From: Candidatus Rokuibacteriota bacterium
Lineage (GTDB): Bacteria > Methylomirabilota > Methylomirabilia > Rokubacteriales > CSP1-6
Assembly (NCBI GenBank): GCA_030647435.1
Contig: JAUSJX010000029.1
Span: forward strand, 85,043-149,042
Reading direction: 5' to 3'
Length of the DNA stretch: 64,000 bases
In this document: positions 8,819-17,180 of the stretch, piece by piece
Layout of the letters: each line of letters starts with the position of its first letter
How positions within the stretch are numbered: the first letter of the stretch is position 1
Translations under genes and position numbers: made by a program
The notes under the pieces: generated by a model
Database searches by the model: none
Told to the model about the DNA's origin: nothing
Seen by the model: the letters and a program-made list of their open reading frames with translations, nothing else

Positions 8819-9079
8819 CTACGCCGGGATGCAGGTGAAGGTCTGACGGCGCAGCATGTACGTGGGCCAGGGCTTGGAGTTCCAGTCGAAGCTCCCGACC
8901 TCCTGCTGGCTGAGGTCCACCTGCCACTGGCGGCGAGTCACGGCCTGTGCCTCGCACGCGTCCTGGGTCTCGTGCACGCTGAGCTTGACGATGTCCCGGG
9001 GCATCTCGGGCTTCTTCTCCAGGTCCTGGACCCACCAGAGAGCCCACGCCAGCAACACGGTCGTCAGAATTTTCCGCAC
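8819..9079 (-). CDS. Small secreted or membrane-anchored hypothetical protein
   Basis: An 86-aa protein with a GTG start, a basic N-terminus and a hydrophobic segment (ILTTVLLAWALWWVQDL, residues 4-20) that would be a signal anchor. The remainder is polar with cysteines at about residues 42 and 83 that could form a disulfide outside the membrane. No family recognised. It sits between the response regulator and the monooxygenase-like gene on the same strand. Confidence 0.6.
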   Translation of the reverse strand: MRKILTTVLLAWALWWVQDLEKKPEMPRDIVKLSVHETQDACEAQAVTRRQWQVDLSQQEVGSFDWNSKPWPTYMLRRQTFTCIPA

Positions 9080-9106
9080 GGCGGTCCCCCCGTTCTCCTC
9101 GAGGAT

Positions 9107-9394
9107 CTAGCCGACCTCGCGGAGCCGCATCACCTCGGCGCGGCCGTCCATATACTCCCCCATCTTACGCCCGAGCGCCTTGAAATACTCCGTTCCGCGA
9201 TGGGCGTCCACGGCGGCCTGGTCGGCGTAGCGCTCCAGGAAGACGTAGGTCTCCGGCGCCTCGCCGTGGTGGAGGGCGTACAGCTTGCAGCCGGGCTCGC
9301 TCGAGTTGACCTTGGCCACCAGCTCCTTGGCCACCTGCTCGAACTCCTTGTTCATCCCAGGTTTCACCTTGATGGTCGCGACGATGCCTATCAC
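9107..9394 (-). CDS. Antibiotic biosynthesis monooxygenase (ABM) family protein
   Basis: A 95-aa dimeric alpha/beta-barrel (ferredoxin-like) protein. The pattern IGIVATIKVKPGMNKEFEQV, then EPGCKLYALHHGEAPETYVFLERYAD, then HRGTEYFKAL is the standard ABM layout, as in YgiN-like quinol monooxygenases. The start is a GTG at 9394 with GGGAG upstream. It follows the molybdopterin oxidoreductase by about 13 nt and is probably cotranscribed. A role in quinone or small-aromatic chemistry is plausible but not shown. Confidence 0.85.
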   Translation of the reverse strand: MIGIVATIKVKPGMNKEFEQVAKELVAKVNSSEPGCKLYALHHGEAPETYVFLERYADQAAVDAHRGTEYFKALGRKMGEYMDGRAEVMRLREVG

Positions 9395-9407
9395 GCGGGT
9401 CTCCCTC

Positions 9408-11435
9408 TCAGCGCGCGGCGCGGACGTCGAGCCGCGTGCTCTGGTAGGTCGCTCCTTCGCCCATGTCGCTGTAGCGGTCTCCGCACAGCATGTTGATCGT
9501 CCCGCCGCCTGCCTCCGCCGCCGGGCGCTGGCCGGGCACGAAGGCCACGCCGCGCGCCGTCTCGTCGCTGACGCGGAGTCTCAGCCGCACCGTCCCGTGG
9601 TCGTTGTGCAGCTCGACCACCTGGCCGTTCTCGAGCCCGCGCGCCGCCGCATCCTCCGGGTGCAGCACGCACTCGGGCGCTCCCGCGCGCTTGCGCAGGG
9701 CCGCGACGCCGGCATACGCCGTGTGCGCCTGGAAGTAGCCCGGCGCCGTCAAGAGCTGCAGCGGGAAGCGCGCGCGCGCCTCGGGCTCGAGCGGGTCGGC
9801 GACCCAGTCGGGCATCGCCGGCAGACCCTGCGCCGCCAGGCCCGCCGAATAGAACTCGAGCTTACCCGACGGCGTCGTAAAGCGCTGCCGTCCCGGCTTG
9901 GGAGCGAGCTTGATAGGTCCGCCATCCCGCAGATCCTTCAGGTCCACCTCCGCCGCCGGTGAGGCGGCGCCGCCGAAGAGCTCGCGGAGGAGCCCGTCCG
10001 TGTCCATGGAAAAGATCGGGTCCTTGAGGCCGAGCCGCTGCGCCAGCTCCTGCGCGAGGCGGCCGTTCGACCACGCCTCGCCCTGGGGCGGCACGACCTG
10101 CCGGACCATCTGGATGTAGTACGAGCCGTAGGAGCGGACGACATCCTCGCTCTCGAGATAGGTCGCCGCCGGGAGGACGATGTCGGCGTAGCGCGCCGTG
10201 TCCGAGAGGAACGGGTCGTGGACAATCGTGAAGAGATCCTCGCGCGCGAATCCGCGGCGCACCGTCACCGAGTCGGGACAGGTGACAGCCGGGTTGTTGG
10301 CGGCGACGAAGATCGAACGGATCGGCGGATCGCCCAGCTCGAGGAGCGCCTTGCCGAGCCGCGAATGGTTCACGATCCGCGTCGTCGCGGGGCCCGAGGG
10401 CTTGCGGATCCCGCTACTGTCCAGGCCGAAGCCCGTCGCCGTCATCAGGAGCGCGCCCCCGCCCACACGGTTGTAGGCCCCCGTCAGCCCTGGGAGGAGC
10501 GCGACGGCGCGGATGGCCTGGCCGCCGTTCACGCAACGGGACATGCCCTCGCCCATGCGGATGAAGGGCGCCCGCGCGCGGCCGTAGAGGAGCGCGAGCC
10601 GCTCGAGGTCGGCGACGGACACGCCCGTGATCGCCGACACGGAGGCCGGATCGAAGCGCGGCAGGACTCCCAGCTCGAGCCGGTCGAAGCCGATCGTCTC
10701 GCGGGCGATGTAGTCGCGGTCGCAGAGGCCGGCGCGCGCGAGGATATGCATGACCCCGAGGGCGAGCGCCGCATCCGTGCCGACATTGACTCTCAAGTGC
10801 CAGTCGGCGCGCTCGGCGGTGCGGCTGCGCCGCGGCTCGATCACGACGAGCTGGGCGCCGCGCGCGCGGGCCCGCTCGACGAGCGGCCACATGTGGACGT
10901 TGGTCGTGAGGAGATCGGCGCCCCAGGAGATGACGAGGTCGGACTCGGTCACGGTCTCGGGATCGGCCCCGCCGGTGCTGCCGCACGCCGCGTCCCAGCC
11001 GGCCTCGGCGCAGGAGTCGCAAACGGTCCCGGCCCAGAGCCGCGTGACGCCGAGCGCGTGGAACAAGCCCAGCAAGAGCCCGCGGTTCAACTGGCCCTGG
11101 TGCGCGCTGTAGGCGTAGCCCAGGATGCCCAGCGGCCCGTCCGTGCTGATGATGGCCTGCCAGCGGCCGACGATCAGGTCGAGCGCCTGGGCCCACGAGA
11201 TGGGCTCGAAGCGGCCTTCGCCCTTGGCGCCGGCGCGCCGGAGCGGCGTGAGCACGCGGTCGGGGGAATGGACCCACTCGTGCTCGCGGTTCACCTTGGC
11301 GCAGGCGAAGCCCGCGGTCATCGGATGGTCGGGGTCGCCCTGGAGCTTCAGCAGCCGACCGTCGTCGACGGTGGCCAGCAGCGAGCATTGGTCGGGGCAG
11401 TCATGGGCGCATGCGGTGCGAACGGTCTGGATCAC
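9408..11435 (-). CDS. Molybdopterin-dependent oxidoreductase
   Basis: A 675-aa DMSO-reductase family enzyme binding bis-MGD molybdenum and one [4Fe-4S] cluster. Cluster ligands are Cys9, Cys13, Cys17 (CAHDCPDQC) and Cys45 (AGFACAK). Downstream are the domains of formate-dehydrogenase/nitrate-reductase-like proteins, including WGADLLTTNVHMWP and VEDVV-type cofactor segments, ending in a molydopterin-dinucleotide-binding barrel (ENGQVVELHNDHGTVRLRL). No Tat signal, so probably cytoplasmic. The start is GTG at 11435 with GGAGG 5 nt upstream; this region exists in three tandem copies. Substrate unknown. It is divergent from the OsmC gene. Confidence 0.85.
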   Translation of the reverse strand: MIQTVRTACAHDCPDQCSLLATVDDGRLLKLQGDPDHPMTAGFACAKVNREHEWVHSPDRVLTPLRRAGAKGEGRFEPISWAQALDLIVGRWQAIISTDGPLGILGYAYSAHQGQLNRGLLLGLFHALGVTRLWAGTVCDSCAEAGWDAACGSTGGADPETVTESDLVISWGADLLTTNVHMWPLVERARARGAQLVVIEPRRSRTAERADWHLRVNVGTDAALALGVMHILARAGLCDRDYIARETIGFDRLELGVLPRFDPASVSAITGVSVADLERLALLYGRARAPFIRMGEGMSRCVNGGQAIRAVALLPGLTGAYNRVGGGALLMTATGFGLDSSGIRKPSGPATTRIVNHSRLGKALLELGDPPIRSIFVAANNPAVTCPDSVTVRRGFAREDLFTIVHDPFLSDTARYADIVLPAATYLESEDVVRSYGSYYIQMVRQVVPPQGEAWSNGRLAQELAQRLGLKDPIFSMDTDGLLRELFGGAASPAAEVDLKDLRDGGPIKLAPKPGRQRFTTPSGKLEFYSAGLAAQGLPAMPDWVADPLEPEARARFPLQLLTAPGYFQAHTAYAGVAALRKRAGAPECVLHPEDAAARGLENGQVVELHNDHGTVRLRLRVSDETARGVAFVPGQRPAAEAGGGTINMLCGDRYSDMGEGATYQSTRLDVRAAR

Positions 11436-11480
11436 TCGTACCTCCGGATCACTCGTACCTTCACTGGCGGATCACTCGTA
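11429..11480 (-). repeat. Triple repeat of a ribosome-binding/start segment
   Basis: Read on the minus strand, TACGAGTGATCC occurs three times (11480-11469, 11457-11446, 11440-11429). Each copy holds a GTG, and the two copies nearest the gene follow Shine-Dalgarno-like GAAGG or GGAGG. The last GTG is the start of the molybdopterin oxidoreductase. The middle GTG opens a six-codon frame whose TGA overlaps the gene's GTG, so translation could be coupled. Confidence 0.6.
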
Positions 11481-11585
11481 GCTCCACGGGTTCGGGACAT
11501 CGTGCGGGAGACCCTCGGCCTTGTCAACCGATTGGCACGCGGCCTGCTACAATGGCTGCCTCCAACCGAGCGAAAGGGGGCGTCT

Positions 11586-12014
11586 ATGGCTGAGGGGACT
11601 CAGGGCGTCAAGATCGACACGGTGCGGTCCTACTCGACCGGTACCCCGGGCCGCGCGCTGAACAGCGCGCGCCACAACCACTTCGTGCTGGACTCGCCCT
11701 CGGGCCCCAACGAGGCGCTGACCAACGGCGAGGCTTTCCTGGCCGGCGTCTCCTCCTGCGGCGTGACGCTCATCGAGAAGTACGCGCTGGAGAAGAACGT
11801 GCCCGTCAAGGGCATGCAGGTCGCCATCGAAGGCATCCGCAGCAACGCCGAGCCCAACCGCTTCCAGTGCATCAACGTCTCGTTCGAGATTTGGGGCGTG
11901 AGCCAGGGGCAGGCCGAAGAGCTCGTGGAGGTCTGGAAGAGTCGCTGACCGCTCTACCGCACGGTCGCGGTCGCGACCGACGTGAAGGTGGACGTCCTCG
12001 CCGTTCTCGGGTGA
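11586..12014 (+). CDS. OsmC-family selenoprotein (in-frame TGA at codon 121)
   Basis: Read conventionally the gene stops at TGA 11946-11948 after 120 aa, lacking the family's last strand. In the same frame the sequence continues PLYRTVAVATDVKV... to TGA 12012-12014, giving 142 aa, the usual OsmC length. The family has a first catalytic Cys (here Cys58 in VSSCGVTLIEKYA) and a second in C-P-x-Y/H-x-T; the TGA is exactly at that second Cys (E. coli OsmC Cys125). OsmC reduces organic hydroperoxides. A 7-bp hairpin with a GGTC loop follows, a good SECIS. AAAGGGGG precedes the ATG. Sec insertion is inference but well supported. Confidence 0.8.
11962..11979 (+). promoter_or_regulatory. Predicted bacterial SECIS element of the OsmC gene
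   Basis: A perfect 7-bp stem, CGGTCGC with GCGACCG, closes a GGTC loop that starts 20 nt after the TGA. Bacterial SECIS hairpins sit just 3' of the UGA inside the coding region, with a G near the start of the apical loop; GGUC also opens the loop of the E. coli fdhF element. Confidence 0.7.
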
Positions 12015-12033
12015 CCTGCCGCCGGCGCCCGGT

Positions 12034-12820
12034 CTACCGCGTCCGGTAGGCGTAGAGCGTGAGGTTGTCCGCGCTGACGAGGAGCGTGCCGTCTTCAGTG
12101 AGCGCCATGCCCATGGGCCAGCCCCAGAGCCGCCCGCTCCAGAGAACGGCGCCCGTGCGCGTCTCGAAGGCGTAGACGCGGTTCGGCCCCTGCCCCGCGA
12201 CGTAGAGCACGTTGCCCTTGAGCACCGGCTGCACCGGGACCGAGCCCGCCCGCGCGCTCCACGCGACCATGCCAGTACCCCGCGAGAGGGCCACGAGGGT
12301 CTCTGCGCTCGAGTTGGAGGCGGTGGCGACGAGCGAGCCCATGACGATGGGCGCGACGGGAGAGCTCGAGTCGAGCGGGCGGCTCCAGCGGTCCTTCTGC
12401 GTCGCCGGGTCGAAGGGTGGAAGACGCAGGTACCTGACGCCGACTGGGTCGTGACGTAGAGCGTGTCGTCGGCCGCCGCGATGCCCGCAGTCGGCGCGCT
12501 GCCGAGCGGCACGATCCACTCGAGGCCTCGGCTCTTGATGTTGACGGAGCCGAGGGACGCCGCCCCGAGGAGATAGAGGTGGTCACCCAGAGAGACTGCG
12601 GGTAGGCGAGCGCCGCAGGCAGCTCGAGACTCTACCGCGCTCCTCCGTCGCCGGCCGCAACGGCGCGGAGCGTCTGCCCGTCCATGAAGAGCGCGGTGTC
12701 TCCAGCCGCGACCGGCTCGTCACCTGCCGCGGACGTCCCCGTCGGCGACGAGGAGCAGCCGCATAGGAGTGCCAGGACGGCGGCGAGGTCGGCGTGCGCG
12801 CGATGGCGCGGAGCATGCGC
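12034..12820 (-). pseudogene. Decayed beta-propeller (PQQ-like repeat) lipoprotein
   Basis: Fragments in different frames join into one PQQ-like propeller protein. An N-terminal hydrophobic segment ends in a lipobox (AVLALLCGC), followed by ALFMDGQTLRAVAAGDGGAR and an in-frame TAG at 12632-12634 where such repeats have Trp (AR-W-SLELPAALAYP). A frameshift near 12600 leads to AVSLGDHLYLLGAASLG. Another indel near 12440-12455 separates TLYVTT from VGVRYLRLPPFDPATQ. The last frame runs to 12034 with blade motifs such as NVLYVAGQGPNRVYAFE and GTLLVSADNLTLYAYR. The start is uncertain; the signal region may hold a further indel. Three lesions in 600 bp point to a pseudogene rather than sequencing error. 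Confidence 0.65.
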
Positions 12821-12894
12821 CGCCTTATCACGCCGGCTTTGACTTCGCAGGGGGCCGAGGGCAGACTTGGGGGCACTCAAGGAGACTTCCCCCC

Positions 12895-13965
12895 ATGCCC
12901 TCGAACCTCGACGAGCAGTTCCAGACGCTCCACGAAATCGCCCGCGCGGCGCGGCGCAACCTGGCCGACGGTCCGTGGGACTATCTGGTCGGCGGCACCG
13001 AGACCGAGACCACCGTGAAGCGCAACCGCACGGCGATCGACTCGCTCGCCTGGAGACCCCGGGTGCTGCGCGACGTCTCCAAGGTGGACACCTCGTCCAC
13101 CTTCCTCGGCAGGCCCGTGCGCATCCCCGTAATGCTGGCGCCGGTGGGGTCGGTCGAGAGCTTCGCGCCCGGCGGCGGCGCGACGGCGGGGAAAGCCTCC
13201 GGTGCCTTCGGCGTGCCGCACATGCTCTCGAGCGCCTGCAACCCGGGCCTCGAGGCGACGGCGGCGGCGGCGGACAACTACCGCATCTTCCAGCTCTACG
13301 TCCGCGGCGACGACGCCTTCGTGGACGACCACGTCAAGCGCGCGCTGGACCACGGCTACCACGCCTTCTGCATGACCGTGGACTCGGCGTCCTACAGCCG
13401 GCGCGAGCGCGACCTCGACAAGCGCTTCGTGAAGCCGTGGCGCGTCAAGGCGACGGGCGCGGAATACCAGGCCGCGCTCTCGTGGGACCAGGTCAAGCGC
13501 TTCAAGGACGCGCACGACGTGCCGCTGATCCTGAAGGGCATCGCCACCGGCGAGGACGCGGCGCTGGCCTGCGAGCACGGCGTGGAGGTCGTCTACGTCT
13601 CTAACCACGGCGGCCGCCAGCTCGACCACGGCCGGGGCTCGCTCGACGTGCTTCCCGAGGTGGTGGCGGCCGTCGCGGGCCGCGCCGCCGTCATGGTGGA
13701 CGGCGGATTCATGCGCGGCACCGACGTGGTCAAGGCGATCACGCTCGGCGCGCAGTGCGTGGGGCTCGGCAGGCTCCAGTGCCTGGGCCTGGCGGCCGCG
13801 GGGCAGGCTGGGCTCGAGCGCGCGCTCGAGCTCCTCGAGGAGGAGATACGGATCTGCCTGGCGCTCCTCGGCGTGACGGGCTACGGCCAGCTCGACGCCT
13901 CGTATCTCCACGAGGCGAGGTCCGTCACCGAGCCCGGCGCGCTCTCCGCCTTCCCCCTGCTTTAA
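12895..13965 (+). CDS. FMN-dependent alpha-hydroxyacid oxidase/dehydrogenase
   Basis: A 356-aa TIM-barrel flavoenzyme of the lactate/glycolate/mandelate dehydrogenase family. The hallmark active-site motif SNHGGRQLDHGRGSLDVLPE (catalytic His with the following Arg) is intact, as are the phosphate-binding segments DGGFMRGTDVVKAITLGA and VGLGR. The N-terminus (LHEIARAARRNLADGPWDYLVGG) and APVGSVESFAPGGGATAGKASGAFGVPHMLSSAC are typical. It oxidises an L-2-hydroxyacid to the 2-oxoacid; the electron acceptor cannot be told. The ATG at 12895 follows AAGGAG. The TPR lipoprotein gene begins 15 nt downstream, suggesting cotranscription. Confidence 0.9.
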   Translation: MPSNLDEQFQTLHEIARAARRNLADGPWDYLVGGTETETTVKRNRTAIDSLAWRPRVLRDVSKVDTSSTFLGRPVRIPVMLAPVGSVESFAPGGGATAGKASGAFGVPHMLSSACNPGLEATAAAADNYRIFQLYVRGDDAFVDDHVKRALDHGYHAFCMTVDSASYSRRERDLDKRFVKPWRVKATGAEYQAALSWDQVKRFKDAHDVPLILKGIATGEDAALACEHGVEVVYVSNHGGRQLDHGRGSLDVLPEVVAAVAGRAAVMVDGGFMRGTDVVKAITLGAQCVGLGRLQCLGLAAAGQAGLERALELLEEEIRICLALLGVTGYGQLDASYLHEARSVTEPGALSAFPLL

Positions 13966-13980
13966 CCGAGGGACCGCACC

Positions 13981-14589
13981 GTGAAACAGACGCTGCTCAC
14001 ACTGGCAGTCATCGCTCTCGCGGCGGGCTGCGTGACGCCCTATGGCGAGGGCCAGTCGGCCTTGCAGAAGGGGCGCTTCGCCGAGGCCGAGGGTTACTTC
14101 AGCCAAGCCCTGGCCGCCGACCCTGGCCGCACTGACGCGCTGGTGGGGTTGGGCATCGCCCAGTACAAGCAGGGGGAGATCGACCAGGCAAGCGACACGC
14201 TCCAGAAGGCCGTCCTGATCCGCCCCAATGAACCGAGCGTGCGCCTCTACCTGGGCTTGGCCTATCTGCGGAATCAGGACTCGCTCCAGGCCGAGCAGCA
14301 GCTGACGGCGCTCCGTTCACTCAACATCGACCCGCGCGTCGCACAGCAGATCGACCGCGCGCTCGAGGTGATCAGGCAGGGGCCGCTCAGCGATCCCGTT
14401 CGCGACTTTCTCGTCGGCAGCCTCGAGACTCAGGCGCAGCTCAGTCGTGATGCGCAGGACGCGCTCCTTCAGGCCCAGCGGGCTCAGGCCTACTACTTTC
14501 CCTACTACCCCTATGTCTATCCCTACTTCGCCGCCCCCTTCGGCCCCTGCGTCCTCGTGAGGCGTGGCGGGGGCTGGTTCTGCATGTGA
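13981..14589 (+). CDS. TPR-repeat lipoprotein
   Basis: A 202-aa protein with a signal peptide and lipobox (LALAAGC, Cys at about residue 17), so lipid-anchored. Residues ~23-110 hold about three tetratricopeptide repeats (ALQKGRFAEAEGYFSQALAADPG, then ALVGLGIAQYKQGEIDQASDTL, then VRLYLGLAYLRNQDSLQAEQQL) that would form a protein-binding scaffold. The C-terminal tail is unusually rich in Tyr, Phe and Pro (YYFPYYPYVYPYFAAPF) and ends near a Cys. No enzymatic motif. It lies between the hydroxyacid oxidase and the TauD gene. Confidence 0.85.
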   Translation: MKQTLLTLAVIALAAGCVTPYGEGQSALQKGRFAEAEGYFSQALAADPGRTDALVGLGIAQYKQGEIDQASDTLQKAVLIRPNEPSVRLYLGLAYLRNQDSLQAEQQLTALRSLNIDPRVAQQIDRALEVIRQGPLSDPVRDFLVGSLETQAQLSRDAQDALLQAQRAQAYYFPYYPYVYPYFAAPFGPCVLVRRGGGWFCM

Positions 14590-14616
14590 TGTAGGATGTT
14601 GCCCCAGGGGGGTTCC

Positions 14617-15495
14617 ATGACGATCTCGACGGGCACGCTCCAGATGCACAGGCTCCACCCCGCCTTCGGCGTCGGAATCGAAGGCGTGGATCTCCGCCAG
14701 CCGCTCGATGACGGCACATGGGCGCACATCTGGGAGGCCTTCAACGAGCATTCCCTCCTGGTCTTCCACGGCCAGCCGCTGTCGGACGACGAGCAGATGC
14801 GCTTCAGCCTGCGCTTCGGCCCGCTCGAGACGACCGTCAAGACGCTGGGCAAGGAAGACCGCCTGCACCCGAACCTCGTCGGGCTGGCCAACGTGGACGA
14901 GGACGGCAAGCTCATGGACTGGACGGACCGGCGCATGGTCTACCAGAGCGGCAACCAGATGTGGCACAGCGACTCGTCGTTCAAGCAGGTGCCGGCCCAG
15001 GCCTCCCTCCTCTCCGGCCGCCTGGTGCCGCCCGAGGGCGGCGAGACGGAGTTCGTCTCCTGCCGCGTCGCCTGGGAGGCGCTTGCCCCCGAGATGCAAC
15101 GCCGGCTCGAAGGCAAGGTCGCCGTCCACTCCTTCGCGTACTCGCGCGGGCTGATCGACCCGACGCTGCTCGGCCCCGACGTCCAGCAGGCCCTGCCGCC
15201 CGTGCGCCAGGCCCTCGTCCGCGCCAATCCCCTCAACGGAAGGAAGAGCGTCTACATCGGCTCGCACGCCTCGCACATCGAGGGCACGCCCGTCGAGGAG
15301 AGGCGCGCGCTCTTGAAGGAGCTGCTCGAGCTGGCCACGCGCCCGGAGCGCGTGCACCAGCACGCGTGGCGCCAGCACGACCTCGTCATCTGGGACAACC
15401 GCTGCCTGCTGCACCGCGGCCGTCCCTGGGACGCCAAGCGCCACACGCGCGTCATGCACCGGACCACCGTCGCCGGCGAGGGACCCACCGCATGA
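14617..15495 (+). CDS. TauD/TfdA-family Fe(II)/2-oxoglutarate dioxygenase
   Basis: A 292-aa TauD/TfdA dioxygenase. The facial triad is visible as H-S-D in QMWHSDSSF and the distal His in LLHRGRPWD; the 2-oxoglutarate-binding Arg follows as RHTRVMHRTTV. N-terminal HPAFGVGIEGVDLRQPLDD is also typical. Such enzymes hydroxylate sulfonates, phenoxyacetates or other small acids; the substrate cannot be read. The ATG at 14617 follows a G-rich stretch. Its TGA overlaps the ATG of the next gene (ATGA), coupling it to the UGSC-type selenoprotein. Confidence 0.9.
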   Translation: MTISTGTLQMHRLHPAFGVGIEGVDLRQPLDDGTWAHIWEAFNEHSLLVFHGQPLSDDEQMRFSLRFGPLETTVKTLGKEDRLHPNLVGLANVDEDGKLMDWTDRRMVYQSGNQMWHSDSSFKQVPAQASLLSGRLVPPEGGETEFVSCRVAWEALAPEMQRRLEGKVAVHSFAYSRGLIDPTLLGPDVQQALPPVRQALVRANPLNGRKSVYIGSHASHIEGTPVEERRALLKELLELATRPERVHQHAWRQHDLVIWDNRCLLHRGRPWDAKRHTRVMHRTTVAGEGPTA

Positions 15496-17141
15496 GCGGC
15501 GCGACGACGATCACGGCCCTGAACCCGGTCGGCTTCGCCCCGAAGGTGACCCGCAAGGCGTTGGCGCCCAGGCTCGATACGCTCGAGGGCAAGACCGTCT
15601 ACCTGGTGGACTGCCGCTTCGACGATTCCGACGTCTTCCTCAAGCAGATGCAGGCGTGGTTCGCTTCGCACATGCCGGGCGTGCGCACGGTCTTCAAGCC
15701 GATCTCGAGCGTGTACCTGCACGACGACCCGACGACCTGGGAGGAGATCAAGGCGAAGGGGCACGCCGCCATCCTCGGCGTCGGCCACTGAAGCACCTGC
15801 GCGCCGGCGGTCGCCGCGCACGCGATGACGATCGAAGCGGCGTACGGGATCCCCGTCGTCGCCATGCATACCGACAAGTTCGACCGGGTGGTCCGCTCGG
15901 TGGCGGCGGTGAACGGGATGCCGGGGCTCCGGCAGGTGTTCGTCCCCCAGCCCATCATGGGCAAGACGGCCGCCCAGCTGCGCGCGTACGTCGACGGCAC
16001 GGATCCCATCACCGGCCGCCCGGTCATGCAGGAGGTCATCGAAGGACTGACCCAGCCATTCGACCCGAAGGACCTGGGCGCTGTCGAGTTCGACCGCTCG
16101 ACACCCAGGCTCGTCGAGCCCGGCACGGAGGCGGAGCTCCACCGTCTCTTCCTCGACAACAACTGGACGGACAAGCTGCCGATCGTGCTGCCGACCGAGG
16201 AGCGCGTGGCGGCGATGCTGGCCGCGACGCGCCGCAAGCCTGATGAAGTCGTCGGGCGCATGCGCTCGACCCACTTCCGAGAGTACTGGGAATACACAGT
16301 AGAGAAGGTCGCCGTGAACGCGGTCATGGCGGGGGCGCGGCCAGAGTACTTCCCGGTGATCCTGGCGCTCGGCGCGACGGGCGTCACCGCGCGGAGCAGC
16401 AGCTCGAGCGCCATGGCGTCCATGGCCGTCGTCAACGGACCGATCCGCGACGAGATCGGCATGAACGCGGGCACGGGCGCGCTCGGCCCGTACAGCCACG
16501 CCAACGCCACCATCGGAAGAGCCTACGGCCTCCTTTCCCAGAACGGCCAGGGCGGCTCCGTCCCGGGCCACAGCTACATGGGCAACCAGGGCAACAACTA
16601 CGCCTACAACAGCGTCACCTTCGCCGAGAACGAGGAGCGGAGCCCCTGGGAGCCCTTCCATGTCCAGCACGGCTTCAAGCCGGCGGACAGCGCGGTCAGC
16701 GTCTTCAGCGGCTGCCGCTCGACATCCTTCACGCTCGGGCTCCGCGAGAAGCACTGGCGCCTACACGTGCGCAGCATGCTGCGCGGCATGGACCCGCACA
16801 CGCCGCCGACGCTCCTGCTCGATCCCATCGCCGCGCGCCAGTTCATCGACCGCGCGGGGTTCACGAAGAAGGACGCGCTCATCGACTGGCTCTTCGAGAC
16901 CGCGACGATGCCGGCCGGCGAGTACTGGGACTCCCAGCTCATCCAGAACTACATCTATCCGCGCGCGACCTTCGGCGAGGAGCCGTGGGCATCGAAGCTC
17001 AAGGCCGCGCCCGACGAGCTGATCCCGATGTTCCGTCGAGAAGACATCCATGTCGTAGTCGTCGGGGGTGAGACCAACGGGTACTGGCGCATCATGGGCT
17101 GCAACTACCAGAAGACCGTCTCGATCGACGAGTGGCGGTAG
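15492..17141 (+). CDS. UGSC-family selenoprotein (in-frame TGA at codon 100)
   Basis: Two same-frame open stretches are separated only by TGA 15789-15791. Read through, they give 549 aa. Residues 30-99 (LEGKTVYLVDCRFDDSDVFLKQMQAWF to AAILGVGH) lead into Sec-S-T-C and then AVAAHAMTIEAAYGIPVVAMHTDKF. This matches the (seleno)protein family named for a U-G-S-C motif, with S-T replacing G-S. The downstream ~350 residues (LDNNWTDKLPIVLPTEERV, MNAGTGALGPYSHANATIGRA) are conserved-looking but of unknown function. A hairpin with GGTC loop 17 nt after the TGA fits a SECIS. A truncated call would give 99 aa plus a protein without its redox motif. It overlaps tauD by ATGA. Confidence 0.85.
15798..15820 (+). 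promoter_or_regulatory. Predicted bacterial SECIS element of the UGSC gene
   Basis: Lower stem TGCGC/GCGCA and upper stem GGC/GCC, with GCC bulged on the 5' side, close a GGTC loop at 15809-15812, starting 17 nt after the TGA. The loop is identical to that of the OsmC element, although the coding sequences differ. Confidence 0.65.
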
Positions 17142-17180
17142 GACGATCGCCCCGCACAGACACCATGAGGGAGTACCCGT

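Noticed and set aside
9408..11435. Selenocysteine formate dehydrogenase
   Set aside because: The frame is uninterrupted and no TGA lies near the Mo-ligand region.
12632..12634. Readthrough of the TAG in the beta-propeller gene
   Set aside because: Further frameshifts downstream make recoding implausible; treated as pseudogene.
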